From contig CALGBT010000597.1 of assembly GCA_937884235.1 (NCBI GenBank), positions 1 to 21,979 of the forward strand: a stretch of DNA of 21,979 bases. The letters are read 5' to 3'. Shown here in pieces: positions 14,870 through 21,979 of the stretch (position 1 is the first letter of the stretch; each line of letters opens with the position of its first letter). The notes below the pieces were generated by a model. The model was not told the origin of the DNA. It worked only from the letters and a program-made list of their open reading frames with translations, and ran no database searches. The position numbers and the translations under genes are program-made. Source of the stretch: an uncultured Pseudomonadota bacterium (GTDB lineage Bacteria; Myxococcota_A; UBA9042; CAIXZC01).

Positions 14870-16572
14870 GATTCTTCGTCCTGGCAGTTATCTGTGTGGG
14901 GATGTCTCTGTCCGCCGCTCCGGTCCATGCTCAGCTGCTTACGGTTGGCGATGTCGATTTTGGCCTGACGGAGTCCTTCTACGCCGACTGGCACCGGGAC
15001 TATCGGGTCCAGATTGGTGAAAAGACGTACGACTATGTCGACCTCAAGAATCGGCTCAACCTCACCGCCCGTGCCCGCTCCTGGCAGGCCGGCCTGCGCC
15101 TCGATACCGCAGGCTTCGTGGGTCCAGGCTCGGGTGTCGATGGTGCCGATTTCCAACAGCAGTTCCTTGGGGGGCTCGACGCCTCATCAGCGAACATGGA
15201 TGCCCGAGTGGAGAAACTCTACGTTCGCTTTCGCAAAGGGGCCTTTGGCATCGAGGGCGGGGACGTCTACGGTTGCCTGGGGAAGGGCATAGCGCTTTGC
15301 GTGAAGAAGGTCGACGAGCTCTCCACGGACACTTCGCTGCGCGGCCTTAAGGCCTACTATAACGGCCAACTCTTCGGCGCGACCGTCCTCGGCGGGATGT
15401 CGAATATCGTCAATGTGGGAGACAAGATCGAGCAGTTCTTGCCCGACCCCAACGACTTCGTCGGGGGCGCCGAGGTGCGGGTGAATCCTTTCTACTGGAT
15501 GCGCATCTCCGGGCACGCCGGTTTCCTCTACGACCGGCAGGAACTGGGCGAGATCGACCTGCCGGGTTTCGTCTCGTCCCAGGATTTTGGAGATGATGAC
15601 AAGCTGCGCCGCGAGTTGCTCCTGACCGTCGGGCCCTCCTTGAGCGTCACCGACATCTTCGGGCATGGGACGCTGGTGCTGGAATATGATGCGATGCTAC
15701 AGACCTGGGCCAACGAGGACCCGGACGAGCCCCAGGATACCCTGGTGGGAGAGGCAGTCTACGCCAACGCCACCTTCAACTGGGGAGTGGTCAATATGCT
15801 GGCCGAGGTCAAGTGGTACGAGAGTAGGCTCGATGAAGGGGCCAGTTCGGTGAATTTCATGGGAACCAAGGTGCAGGGGCCCTCGGACGAAGTCGACTTT
15901 GTCTACTACGGAGTGCTGCCGCCGCTGGAAGACGAGAATCTCCTCTTCCGTAACGATCGTCCCTGGGACCTGGTGGGTGGGCGCACTCGGGTAGACGTGG
16001 AGATTCCGCCGACCCGGGGCGGTATCGCCTGGGCCAGCTATGCGCATTTCATAGATACTGATGGCGGACCGGAGCTCACCAGTGAGTACAAGGTCCAGCA
16101 CGTCATGGGCGGCTGGGAGCAGCGCCTCGACGATCTTTCGATCTCGGCAAATGTCTCCGGCGGCTATCGTCAGGAAGATTTCCACTTCACCAAAGAGAAC
16201 ATGTGGCACATGGAAGGTGATGTCCATCTGCCCATCTACGGCCCCCATTCCTTTGAAGTATCAGTGCGGCGGGAATCTTACGAGCAACCGGACTTCAAGG
16301 TTGACTACTCGCTTATGCAGCTGGTCTCCACATATTCCTTCGCCCCCTGGCTGGGTTTCAGCTACACCTTCGAGCAGTCAGACCAGCCTGGCCCCAACAC
16401 CGCCACCCGAGGCAACTTCCACTCCGGCGAGGTAATCTACCGCTTCATGTCCGGCTCCTACGCCAAGCTCTTCTTCGGTTCCTCCCGCGGCGGGCTCAAG
16501 TGCGCCGGTGGCATGTGCCGGACCTTCCCGCCCTTCGACGGCGTGAAAGGGGAGTTGACGTTGCGGTTCTGA
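14866..16572 (+). CDS. Large outer-membrane beta-barrel protein, possibly DUF6029-like
   Basis: The 568-residue product has a signal peptide (cleavage after VHA, about residue 22). The rest is a succession of amphipathic strands rich in Tyr, Trp and Phe with charged turns, ending in GELTLRF, whose terminal phenylalanine is typical of outer-membrane barrels. A short region near residues 140-146 (VYGCLGKGIALC) has two cysteines, and another pair lies near the C-terminus (CAGGMC), unusual for a barrel and potential substrates of the thioredoxin lipoprotein next to it. The start codon overlaps the TlpA-like stop and has no strong ribosome site, suggesting coupled translation. I recall TlpA-like proteins beside DUF6029 barrels in Bacteroidota, but could not check whether this protein belongs there. 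Confidence 0.8.
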   Translation: MRFFVLAVICVGMSLSAAPVHAQLLTVGDVDFGLTESFYADWHRDYRVQIGEKTYDYVDLKNRLNLTARARSWQAGLRLDTAGFVGPGSGVDGADFQQQFLGGLDASSANMDARVEKLYVRFRKGAFGIEGGDVYGCLGKGIALCVKKVDELSTDTSLRGLKAYYNGQLFGATVLGGMSNIVNVGDKIEQFLPDPNDFVGGAEVRVNPFYWMRISGHAGFLYDRQELGEIDLPGFVSSQDFGDDDKLRRELLLTVGPSLSVTDIFGHGTLVLEYDAMLQTWANEDPDEPQDTLVGEAVYANATFNWGVVNMLAEVKWYESRLDEGASSVNFMGTKVQGPSDEVDFVYYGVLPPLEDENLLFRNDRPWDLVGGRTRVDVEIPPTRGGIAWASYAHFIDTDGGPELTSEYKVQHVMGGWEQRLDDLSISANVSGGYRQEDFHFTKENMWHMEGDVHLPIYGPHSFEVSVRRESYEQPDFKVDYSLMQLVSTYSFAPWLGFSYTFEQSDQPGPNTATRGNFHSGEVIYRFMSGSYAKLFFGSSRGGLKCAGGMCRTFPPFDGVKGELTLRF

Positions 16573-16702
16573 TTCTCCGCGGTGCCCATGCAACTGCCAA
16601 CGGCATCACTGCACCCGCTCGGACGGCAGCAGTTGCGGCTAGGACGTCGGACGCCTATGATGCCGCTCAGTTTGCGTTCTTCTGCAGGTAGGCACTGCCG
16701 GC

Positions 16703-16731
16703 ATGACAGGCCGGTGAACATTCGTTACACT
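16703..16731 (+). promoter_or_regulatory. Predicted promoter of the tandem radical SAM gene
   Basis: ATGACA (16703-16708), a 17-bp spacer and TACACT (16726-16731) lie about 30 bases before the ATG at 16763. The -35 box sits in the loop of a small hairpin (CCGGC 16698-16702 with GCCGG 16710-16714) that could be an operator. The rest of the 190-base gap, 16573-16697, shows no gene or precursor peptide I can support. Confidence 0.5.
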
Positions 16732-16762
16732 ATCCGGGCGGTGCGATGCCGCCTGGAGGAAC

Positions 16763-18382
16763 ATGGCCGACAGCTCCAATATCTGCGGATTGCTCAATCT
16801 CACGGTCAAGTGCAACCAGAATTGTCTTTTCTGTTGCGACGGTGACGTCAAGGACTCCGGTTACCATTTGACCTTCGAGCAAGCCCGGGAGCGAGTGGCA
16901 GAGATCGCCGCGCAGGGAGCCGACTCCATAACCTTCATCGGTGGTGAACCTCTGGTTCAGAAATACCTGCCCGATCTTGTGCGCTTTTCCCGAAAAAGTG
17001 GTTTGCGAGTGGGGCTCACTACCAATGGTACTCTGCTCACGGCTCAACGCCTTAGCGCACTCATTGACGCCGGCCTCACCTCCTTGGAGATCTCCATTCA
17101 CTCCTTTGACCCCCAAAGCTCGGAAGAGATTTCGCGCGGCAAGGGCACTGCGGCGAAACAACTCCGGGCTCTCGAACTGCTGAAGTCATTGCAGGGCAAG
17201 GATGCCCCGGGACTTTCCATTAACTTCGTGCTCTTTGAGCGTAACTACAAAGATCTTCCAGACTTTGCTCGTAGAGTAGTGGCAGACTTCGCCTTCGTCG
17301 ACGAGCTCTTCATCAATTTCCTCGACCCCATTGGCTATCCAGCACATGACCATTCGCTCCTTCCCACCTATCGCGAGGTGCAACCCTACCTCGTGGAAGC
17401 GCTGGACATCGCTAGCGCCGCGGGGCTCTCCTTCACGGTGGATTCGGTTCCCGGCTGTGTCCTCGGGCCCTACGCCCTTTTCCTGCGGGCCACCCGGGAG
17501 AAGCTGCGGGGAGTGCGCTACGCCAAACAGACGCTGCGCATCGAGAACTCGGCCCCCGAGCCGGACCTGTCGCAGTACTACCGGGTCAACGCCTGTCACG
17601 ACTGCGCCATCTCCGGGCTTTGTCCTGGAGTCAACTTCCGCTACCTGGGGATTCGGGGTGAGGGTGAGTTCCGTCCCTTCCCGCCAGATCTTATGGCCCG
17701 GGGAGGTTTGCGGCTGCCCCGGGAGGCACCGGCTGACCTGCTTGAGCAACTGGCGGCAGCCGGACGGACTCTGGTTGCGCGCCGTGCGCAGCGCGTCGAG
17801 CTACACATCACCTCTCGCTGCAACAACCACTGCCGTTGGTGCCACTGCACTGGTGCCGGCGCCGAGCCTGCGCCGGGTAAGCTGGCCCGGCAACTCGGGG
17901 CGTTGGTCGCTAGGGGGAGTGGCCCGGAGGTGCTGTTGACGGGGGGCGAGCCGGCGGTCCATCCCAACTTTCTGAAGTTCATCCGGCACCTGGAGCAAGC
18001 CGGTCGCCGCGTCGGTTTCGCCACCAATGGGCGGGTCTTCGCCTATGAGCAGTGGGTGCGCAAGGTGATCGAATGCGGGGCCAGCTTCGTCGAGTTCCAT
18101 CTGCCGGCACCGCTGGGCTGGATGGCAGAGCATGTGCACGATGCTGGTGCCGAGGGACAGGTCATGCGTGGGCTGGCCAATCTTCTGGGGGAGCGGCGGC
18201 TGCATGTGGCGGCACGGCTTTACGTCCCAGCGGGTAGCGAGAGGCGCGTCGAGGCCACGCTGGAGTTCCTGGCTGACCAGGGAGTCTACGGGGTAACCCT
18301 AGTTAGCGAAGAACCCGGTGACTCCGCATTGCAATCTGCTTGGGATGCTGCGGCTATTCGACTGGCGCTGAACCTTTCCTGA
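16763..18382 (+). CDS. Tandem (two-domain) radical SAM protein
   Basis: The 539-residue product contains two separate radical SAM cores. The first (about 1-230) has C17xxxC21xxC24 for the SAM-binding iron-sulfur cluster, GGEP at 60-63 and LTTNGT at 85-90. It is followed by an auxiliary-looking cysteine set: C232, C278, C281 and C287 (NACHDCAISGLCPG). The second core (about 342-539) has C353xxxC357xxC360, an extra C362, GGEP at 394-397 and ATNGR at 420-424. It lacks any C-terminal auxiliary cluster region. Radical SAM enzymes cleave SAM to a 5'-deoxyadenosyl radical for difficult chemistry, such as peptide or cofactor modification. The substrate is unknown. GGAGG (16755-16759) precedes the ATG by three bases. 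The gene has its own promoter and converges with tsaE, overlapping it by 29 bases, so neighbours do not reveal its pathway. Confidence 0.93.
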   Translation: MADSSNICGLLNLTVKCNQNCLFCCDGDVKDSGYHLTFEQARERVAEIAAQGADSITFIGGEPLVQKYLPDLVRFSRKSGLRVGLTTNGTLLTAQRLSALIDAGLTSLEISIHSFDPQSSEEISRGKGTAAKQLRALELLKSLQGKDAPGLSINFVLFERNYKDLPDFARRVVADFAFVDELFINFLDPIGYPAHDHSLLPTYREVQPYLVEALDIASAAGLSFTVDSVPGCVLGPYALFLRATREKLRGVRYAKQTLRIENSAPEPDLSQYYRVNACHDCAISGLCPGVNFRYLGIRGEGEFRPFPPDLMARGGLRLPREAPADLLEQLAAAGRTLVARRAQRVELHITSRCNNHCRWCHCTGAGAEPAPGKLARQLGALVARGSGPEVLLTGGEPAVHPNFLKFIRHLEQAGRRVGFATNGRVFAYEQWVRKVIECGASFVEFHLPAPLGWMAEHVHDAGAEGQVMRGLANLLGERRLHVAARLYVPAGSERRVEATLEFLADQGVYGVTLVSEEPGDSALQSAWDAAAIRLALNLS

Positions 18383-18857
18383 GTTCCTCCAGCAACTCAC
18401 AACTCGATTCGCCCGTGGCGTGCAGATGGAAGTGGCGACCTTGGTCACTGGTGCGCTCGATCTGAATGCGCAGGTGGTCTGAGTCAAAAGCATCGGAAAA
18501 GAGGTCGAACCATTCCACCACCAGAGCAGTGCGTTCGTCCAGCAGGTCCTGAAGGCCGATGCCTTCAAGGTCCCGGCCATCACTGAGTCGATAGAGATCG
18601 AGGTGGCAGATGCGTAGTTGCCTGCCGTCGTAGAGATTGAGAATGGTGAAAGTGGGGCTATTGACGGGTACCGCCGCAGGAACTCCCGCCCCACGGGCAA
18701 TGGCGCGGGTAAGGGTAGTCTTGCCCGCACCGAGGTCGCCGCAGAGTCCGACTACGTCCCCCGGCGCCAGCAGGCGACCGAGCGCCCGGCCGAACCCGCC
18801 GGTCTCTTTGCTGCTGCTGACGGTGACTGTGTGCGACGATGTCGGCTCAATTTCCAT
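18354..18857 (-). CDS. tsaE: tRNA threonylcarbamoyladenosine biosynthesis ATPase TsaE
   Basis: TsaE is the ATPase that works with TsaB and TsaD to place the t6A modification on adenosine 37 of ANN-decoding tRNAs. The 167-residue length fits. The Walker A motif is GDLGAGKTT (40-48). NSPTFTILNLY (66-76) and HLDLYRL (85-91) are family hallmarks. VEWFD (114-118) stands in for the usual VEWPE, so the glutamate before Trp is kept but the proline and following residue differ. A ribosome site (GGGAG on the minus strand) precedes the ATG. The C-terminal end overlaps the convergent radical SAM gene by 29 bases. I found no convincing promoter in the 169-base gap shared with the histidine kinase gene. 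Confidence 0.95.
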   Translation of the reverse strand: MEIEPTSSHTVTVSSSKETGGFGRALGRLLAPGDVVGLCGDLGAGKTTLTRAIARGAGVPAAVPVNSPTFTILNLYDGRQLRICHLDLYRLSDGRDLEGIGLQDLLDERTALVVEWFDLFSDAFDSDHLRIQIERTSDQGRHFHLHATGESSCELLEELRKGSAPVE

Positions 18858-18969
18858 GAAGCTCCCTCATGGTTACATGCAACGAAGCAGATAACACAGA
18901 TTGGCGAACTCGTTAACATTAAAAGATAGGGGGGGGCCAAGACATAGCGAGGTGGGGCGGCAGCGTCGC

Positions 18970-18998
18970 TGGACAATCGGGGCGGGTCCGACTATATT
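18970..18998 (+). promoter_or_regulatory. Predicted promoter of the histidine kinase gene
   Basis: TGGACA (18970-18975), a 17-bp spacer and TATATT (18993-18998) each match five of six consensus bases. The ATG at 19027 has GAGG at 19016-19019. A run of eight G's (18929-18936) lies about 35 bases upstream of the -35 box. Confidence 0.65.
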
Positions 18999-19026
18999 CA
19001 ACCGGACACGCATGCGAGGATGGTGA

Positions 19027-20694
19027 ATGACCAAGGAAGGGCAGAACTGGCGCGGGAAAGCGGGGGCGACTCGGTTGCTACAGCCATCCTTTGAAGCGAT
19101 GACCCAGGGCGTGCTGCTAGTTGTCCCCTCTGGCAAGGGGTTCTGCATCCGCCTGGCCAATGGAGCATTGGGCAGGCTTCTGGGTATCGATGATCGTAGT
19201 CTCGTGGGGAAGCCGGAGGAGGCCTTCTGGGATCCTCTGCTTGCCCGCCTGGGCAACCCCCATTCATTTCGCCAGGATCTGGTGCGGATTCAGGAAAACC
19301 CCAGCGAGATCCGGGCTGACGTTCTCCACCTCCTGGCGCCCGCTCCCCTGGTGCTAGAGCGTACCACGGCACCATTGGCCGACGATGACGGGCAGATTCT
19401 GGGCCGGATCTGGACCTTTCGCAATGCGAGCAGGGAGTTTCGTCTGCGGGAGGAGTTGCAGAAGCGGCGCAAGACGGAGTTCTGCTTTCGCTCCCTCTCC
19501 ACCTATCTCTATGATGCCACGTTGTCGGCAGAGTCTCTGCGGGAGGTATGCCGGATCGCCGCAATTGGGCTTGACGTAGCATCGGCGGTTTATGCGCCTC
19601 TGCAATCCGCGATTTTTGAGTTGGCGCAGTTCGCCGTGGCCCGTAGCCTGGATGTTGGCGACAATGCTGCCCGTTACCTCCGTTTTGTTGGCAAGGCGCT
19701 GCGGCGTGCCGAGGTGGGCAGCACCATCATTCTTCAAGCCGAGGACGTAGTTGCCCGGGATCGAGAGCTGTTTGCGAACCGTGAGGTTTGTCGATTGCTG
19801 CTGGTGCCCGTAGGGTATGATGATTCGATTTTTGGCGGGCTGGTGCTGGAAGAGACCACGGAATCCCACGAGTGGTCCAGGGAGGATCTCCGGTGCGTAG
19901 AATCGGTGGCTCGGGCGATGGGACTCTGGCTGCACAAGGAGGCTATGGCCAGGCATCTGGCGCGAGCTCGGGAAGAGGCAAACGCTGCGGGGCGTGCCCG
20001 CACCGATTTCATTGCGCTGCTTTCCCACGAGCTTCGCACCCCTCTCAATCCGCTGATTGGCTTCACGCAGTTGCTGGAGGAGCAGCGGGACGAGATGCCG
20101 GCCGATGCTGCGGACATGGTCTCGCACATTGCCAATGGGGCGATGCGATTGCGGGAGTTGGTGGAGGATCTGCTGACGTTGACCCGGCTTGATGCCCGCC
20201 TGGACGGCTGGCGTCGGTATCACTGCGATCCGCGCAGCATCCTGGATGACAGTTGCACCTGGGCGCGGCGACTGAGCCGTGACAAGAACATTACCGTGGA
20301 GTTGGAGATCGAAGGGGAGTTGGGGGTTGTTGAAGCTGATGGAGCGGCCTTGCGTCGTGCGGTCAGTGCGATGCTCTCCAATGCTATCCGTTTCACGCAG
20401 GAGGGTGGCAAGGTGAAGCTCTGCGCCTCCTCCAACGAGATCGTGCTGCATCTGCGGATCTGTGACAACGGCCCTGGAGTTGCGGATGATGCCAAGGAGC
20501 GGATTTTCGAGCCATTCATTCAGGGCGAGCCAGTGCTTACCCGGCGTCACGGCGGGGCTGGCATCGGCTTGACGCTGGTGCGCAAGGTTGCCGATTCCCA
20601 TGAAGGCAAGGCATGGGTTGACGATGCCCCGGGGGGCGGTAGTGTTTTCCATCTGGAGTTGCCCGTAGCCATAATTGACGACGAAGAGCAGTAG
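19027..20694 (+). CDS. Soluble PAS-GAF sensor histidine kinase
   Basis: The 555-residue product has no signal peptide or membrane segment, so it senses an internal cue. In order: a PAS-like domain (about 15-140), a short coiled linker (REELQKRRK), a GAF-like domain (about 155-305), and a second linker. The HisKA dimerisation domain carries phospho-accepting H334 in LLSHELRTPLNPLIGF. The C-terminal ATPase domain has N-box LSNAIRF, G1 DNGPGV and G2 GGAGIGLTLV. All residues needed for autophosphorylation appear present. No response regulator gene is adjacent, so its partner is elsewhere (an orphan kinase). Its stop is ten bases before the start of lgt, so the two may be co-transcribed. Confidence 0.93.
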   Translation: MTKEGQNWRGKAGATRLLQPSFEAMTQGVLLVVPSGKGFCIRLANGALGRLLGIDDRSLVGKPEEAFWDPLLARLGNPHSFRQDLVRIQENPSEIRADVLHLLAPAPLVLERTTAPLADDDGQILGRIWTFRNASREFRLREELQKRRKTEFCFRSLSTYLYDATLSAESLREVCRIAAIGLDVASAVYAPLQSAIFELAQFAVARSLDVGDNAARYLRFVGKALRRAEVGSTIILQAEDVVARDRELFANREVCRLLLVPVGYDDSIFGGLVLEETTESHEWSREDLRCVESVARAMGLWLHKEAMARHLARAREEANAAGRARTDFIALLSHELRTPLNPLIGFTQLLEEQRDEMPADAADMVSHIANGAMRLRELVEDLLTLTRLDARLDGWRRYHCDPRSILDDSCTWARRLSRDKNITVELEIEGELGVVEADGAALRRAVSAMLSNAIRFTQEGGKVKLCASSNEIVLHLRICDNGPGVADDAKERIFEPFIQGEPVLTRRHGGAGIGLTLVRKVADSHEGKAWVDDAPGGGSVFHLELPVAIIDDEEQ

Positions 20695-20704
20695 GAGTCA
20701 GCTC

Positions 20705-21613
20705 ATGCGACCATATATCTTTCGCCTCCCGGAGTTCCTGGGAGAGCTTCCCGACTGGATTCCCGTTGTGGGGGGCACGCAGGTGGGCGGGCGGCCGATC
20801 TTCTCTTATGGGGTGATGCTGGGCATTTCGTTCCTGCTGGGGTGGCTCCTGTCGAGCTTTTTCGTGGAGCGCTTTGGTTACTCCCGAAGTCGGACCAATC
20901 GTCTTTTCTTGTTTGCTGGGGTCGGGGCCATTGTTGGGGCTCGCTTGTTGTATTTCATTGCCAGTGCGCGGGGCGAGTTCACGGTCATCACCTTCTTCCA
21001 GTTCCAGAAGGGTGGACTGGTGGCCTATGGTGGTTTCCTGGGGGGACTTCTGGCGAGTGCGGTGGCTGCGTTGGTCATGAAGGAGGAGTGGTGGGGGCGC
21101 AGCGACGCGGTGGCTCCTGCCTTGGCGCTGGGCACGGGGGTGACGCGTTTGGGGTGCTTCCTGTACGGCTGCGATTTTGGCAAGCAGACTGGAGCTGGCT
21201 GGTCCCTGAACTTCCCCCGCTGGAGTAATCCTGCCACAGAGGCATGGATTCCTGGGGGGTCGCCGGCATTCTCGCAGCACTTCCATGGCACGGGGACGTT
21301 GAGCGTGATCTCCGAGTCGGTGCATCCGACGCAGCTGTTGATGTCGTTGAACGGCATTTTGGGTTTTGTGGTGCTGATGCTGGTCCTTCCCTACCGGAAG
21401 TTTCGCGGTCAGATTCTGCTGCTGTTTCTGGTTTACTATGGGTCTACGAGGTTTCTGGTGGAGCTTCTGCGTGGCGACAAGATCCGCGGAACGACTACTT
21501 TGGGTCTTCCTCTATCGACCTCTCAGTTTGTCTCTTTGCTGATACTTCTAGGCGTGGTACCGCTTTGGTTTTGGCTAGCCCGGCGTGATGCGAAAAAAGT
21601 GACATCCGGTTGA
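20705..21613 (+). CDS. lgt: Prolipoprotein diacylglyceryl transferase Lgt
   Basis: Lgt transfers diacylglycerol from phosphatidylglycerol to the lipobox cysteine of prolipoproteins, the first step of lipoprotein maturation at the inner membrane. The 302-residue product has several hydrophobic helices. Family blocks are GGLVAYGGFLGG (103-114), TRLGCFLYGCDFGK (147-160) containing the conserved arginine R148, HPTQL (207-211), and TRFLVELLRGD (248-258). In the central block the E. coli-type GNFxNGE is replaced by a GCFLYGCDFG form, a variant I know from other phyla. The ATG at 20705 has AGGAG (20693-20697) seven bases away; a TTG at 20675 inside the kinase gene is less likely. At least three lipoproteins encoded in this window would be its substrates. 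Confidence 0.92.
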   Translation: MRPYIFRLPEFLGELPDWIPVVGGTQVGGRPIFSYGVMLGISFLLGWLLSSFFVERFGYSRSRTNRLFLFAGVGAIVGARLLYFIASARGEFTVITFFQFQKGGLVAYGGFLGGLLASAVAALVMKEEWWGRSDAVAPALALGTGVTRLGCFLYGCDFGKQTGAGWSLNFPRWSNPATEAWIPGGSPAFSQHFHGTGTLSVISESVHPTQLLMSLNGILGFVVLMLVLPYRKFRGQILLLFLVYYGSTRFLVELLRGDKIRGTTTLGLPLSTSQFVSLLILLGVVPLWFWLARRDAKKVTSG

Positions 21614-21623
21614 AAGAAAATTG

Positions 21624-21652
21624 TTGACACCTGAAATCGGTCCGTATATAAC
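21624..21652 (+). promoter_or_regulatory. rRNA operon promoter P1
   Basis: TTGACA (21624-21629), exactly 17 bp, then TATAAC (21647-21652). The stretch just upstream (GAAAGAAAATTG) is AT-rich and could act as an UP element. It lies right after lgt and about 275 bases before 16S. Confidence 0.8.
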
Positions 21653-21740
21653 TCGTCCTCACCTCAAAGCGGCATCAGGTCGCTGGGGGTTGACAAGCAG
21701 GGCGGAAGAGGGTGGCCAACGGCCTCCCAGAGAGTCAGTC

Positions 21741-21758
21741 GGTTTTTTGCAAAAAACC
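21741..21758 (+). repeat. Perfect 18-bp palindrome between the two rRNA promoters
   Basis: GGTTTTTTGCAAAAAACC reads the same on both strands and ends two bases before the -35 box of the downstream promoter. It could be an AT-rich UP element, a regulator binding site, or an RNA hairpin in transcripts from the upstream promoter. The choice cannot be made from sequence alone. Confidence 0.7.
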
Positions 21759-21760
21759 CC

Positions 21761-21789
21761 TTGACACTCGAAGCGGGAAGCAGTAAGTT
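21761..21789 (+). promoter_or_regulatory. Candidate rRNA operon promoter P2
   Basis: A perfect TTGACA (21761-21766) is followed after 17 bp by TAAGTT (21784-21789), a weak -10 box. Tandem promoters are common upstream of rRNA genes, which supports the call. Confidence 0.55.
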
Positions 21790-21811
21790 CCGTGTCCGCC
21801 AAACGGCGAGT

Positions 21812-21823
21812 TGCTCTTTGACA
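21812..21823 (+). promoter_or_regulatory. boxA antitermination element of the rRNA leader
   Basis: TGCTCTTTGACA is the standard rRNA boxA sequence, to which NusB and S10 bind so that polymerase can transcribe the untranslated operon without early termination. It lies downstream of both promoters and about 100 bases before 16S. Confidence 0.85.
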
Positions 21824-21894
21824 ACTGGAAAGCAAGTGCAGGTCTAATAAACCATCAACAATCCTTTGATTCAAAATTTGTATAGTCAGACCAT

Positions 21895-21917
21895 CCTCCT
21901 CTGGAAACAGAGAGAGG
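21895..21917 (+). other. Leader RNA hairpin just before 16S
   Basis: CCTC plus CTCTG (21895-21903) pair with CAGAG plus GAGG (21908-21917) around a GAAA tetraloop, with one bulged A at 21913. This stable stem-loop ends about ten bases before the mature 16S and may help folding or RNase processing of the pre-rRNA. Confidence 0.5.
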
Positions 21918-21926
21918 ACTTCAGAA

Positions 21927-21979
21927 TATCTGGAGGGTTTGATCCTGGCTCAGAACGAACGCTGGCGGCGCGCTTAACA
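21927..21979 (+). rRNA. rrs: 16S ribosomal RNA, 5' end (partial)
   Basis: The sequence GGTTTGATCCTGGCTCAG (21936-21953) is the universal 5' segment of bacterial 16S rRNA, followed by AACGAACGCTGGCGGCG. The gene runs off the right edge after about 53 bases. The start is placed by counting back from the E. coli position of this motif, so it is approximate by a few bases. Confidence 0.95.

Noticed and set aside
16582..16845. Small plus-strand frame before the radical SAM gene, considered as a peptide precursor.
   Set aside because: It runs into the radical SAM gene in another frame, lacks a good ribosome site, and shows no leader/core pattern.
19354..20652. Long minus-strand open frame of 432 codons opposite the histidine kinase gene.
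   Set aside because: The plus strand encodes a complete kinase with all motifs. Long antisense frames are expected in GC-rich genes.

Overview
This is a GC-rich, gene-dense bacterial chromosome segment with no sign of phage, transposon or CRISPR. The best guess at origin is an uncultured member of the Myxococcota or a related former deltaproteobacterium. That guess rests on three things: a secreted Cys-rich protein with a C-terminal 'CFI-box' module, a neighbouring barrel protein resembling the MXAN_2562 family, and many lipoproteins and outer-membrane proteins. The first bases of a 16S rRNA gene lie at the right edge and could settle the taxonomy if extended. Most transcription starts that could be proposed look like sigma-70 promoters, with TTGACA-like and TATAAT-like hexamers about 17 bp apart. 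All promoter calls are by eye.

Layout. 1-186 holds the unidentified tail of an upstream gene. 310-1314 is asd (aspartate-semialdehyde dehydrogenase). 1556-5003 is a three-gene run with 4-base overlaps: Cys-rich/FN3/CFI-box secreted protein, outer-membrane barrel, truA. 5109-6183 encodes a small protein joining an IF-2 N-terminal-like domain to a zinc ribbon, followed by an O6-alkylguanine-DNA alkyltransferase. 6301-9476 is a run of exported proteins: a purple-acid-phosphatase-like phosphoesterase, a protein resembling the LIC_10091 family, and an M15-type peptidase lipoprotein. On the minus strand are a 763-residue secreted HEAT-repeat protein (9473-11764) and an MFS transporter (11891-13459). 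The transporter is divergent from a second plus-strand envelope cluster: DJ-1/PfpI-like lipoprotein, TlpA-like thioredoxin lipoprotein and a 568-residue barrel protein (13578-16572). A tandem radical SAM protein (16763-18382) converges with tsaE (18354-18857, minus). A soluble PAS-GAF histidine kinase (19027-20694) and lgt (20705-21613) lead into the rRNA leader, which shows two promoters, boxA and the start of 16S.

How it fits together. Housekeeping functions (asd, truA, tsaE, lgt, rRNA) are mixed with cell-envelope genes. Lgt would lipidate the three predicted lipoproteins in the window (8607, 13578, 14348). The most unusual genes are the tandem radical SAM protein, the IF2_N/zinc-ribbon protein, and the CFI-box protein with its hydrophobic-plus-arginine tail. 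No complete new multi-gene system could be demonstrated from sequence alone.
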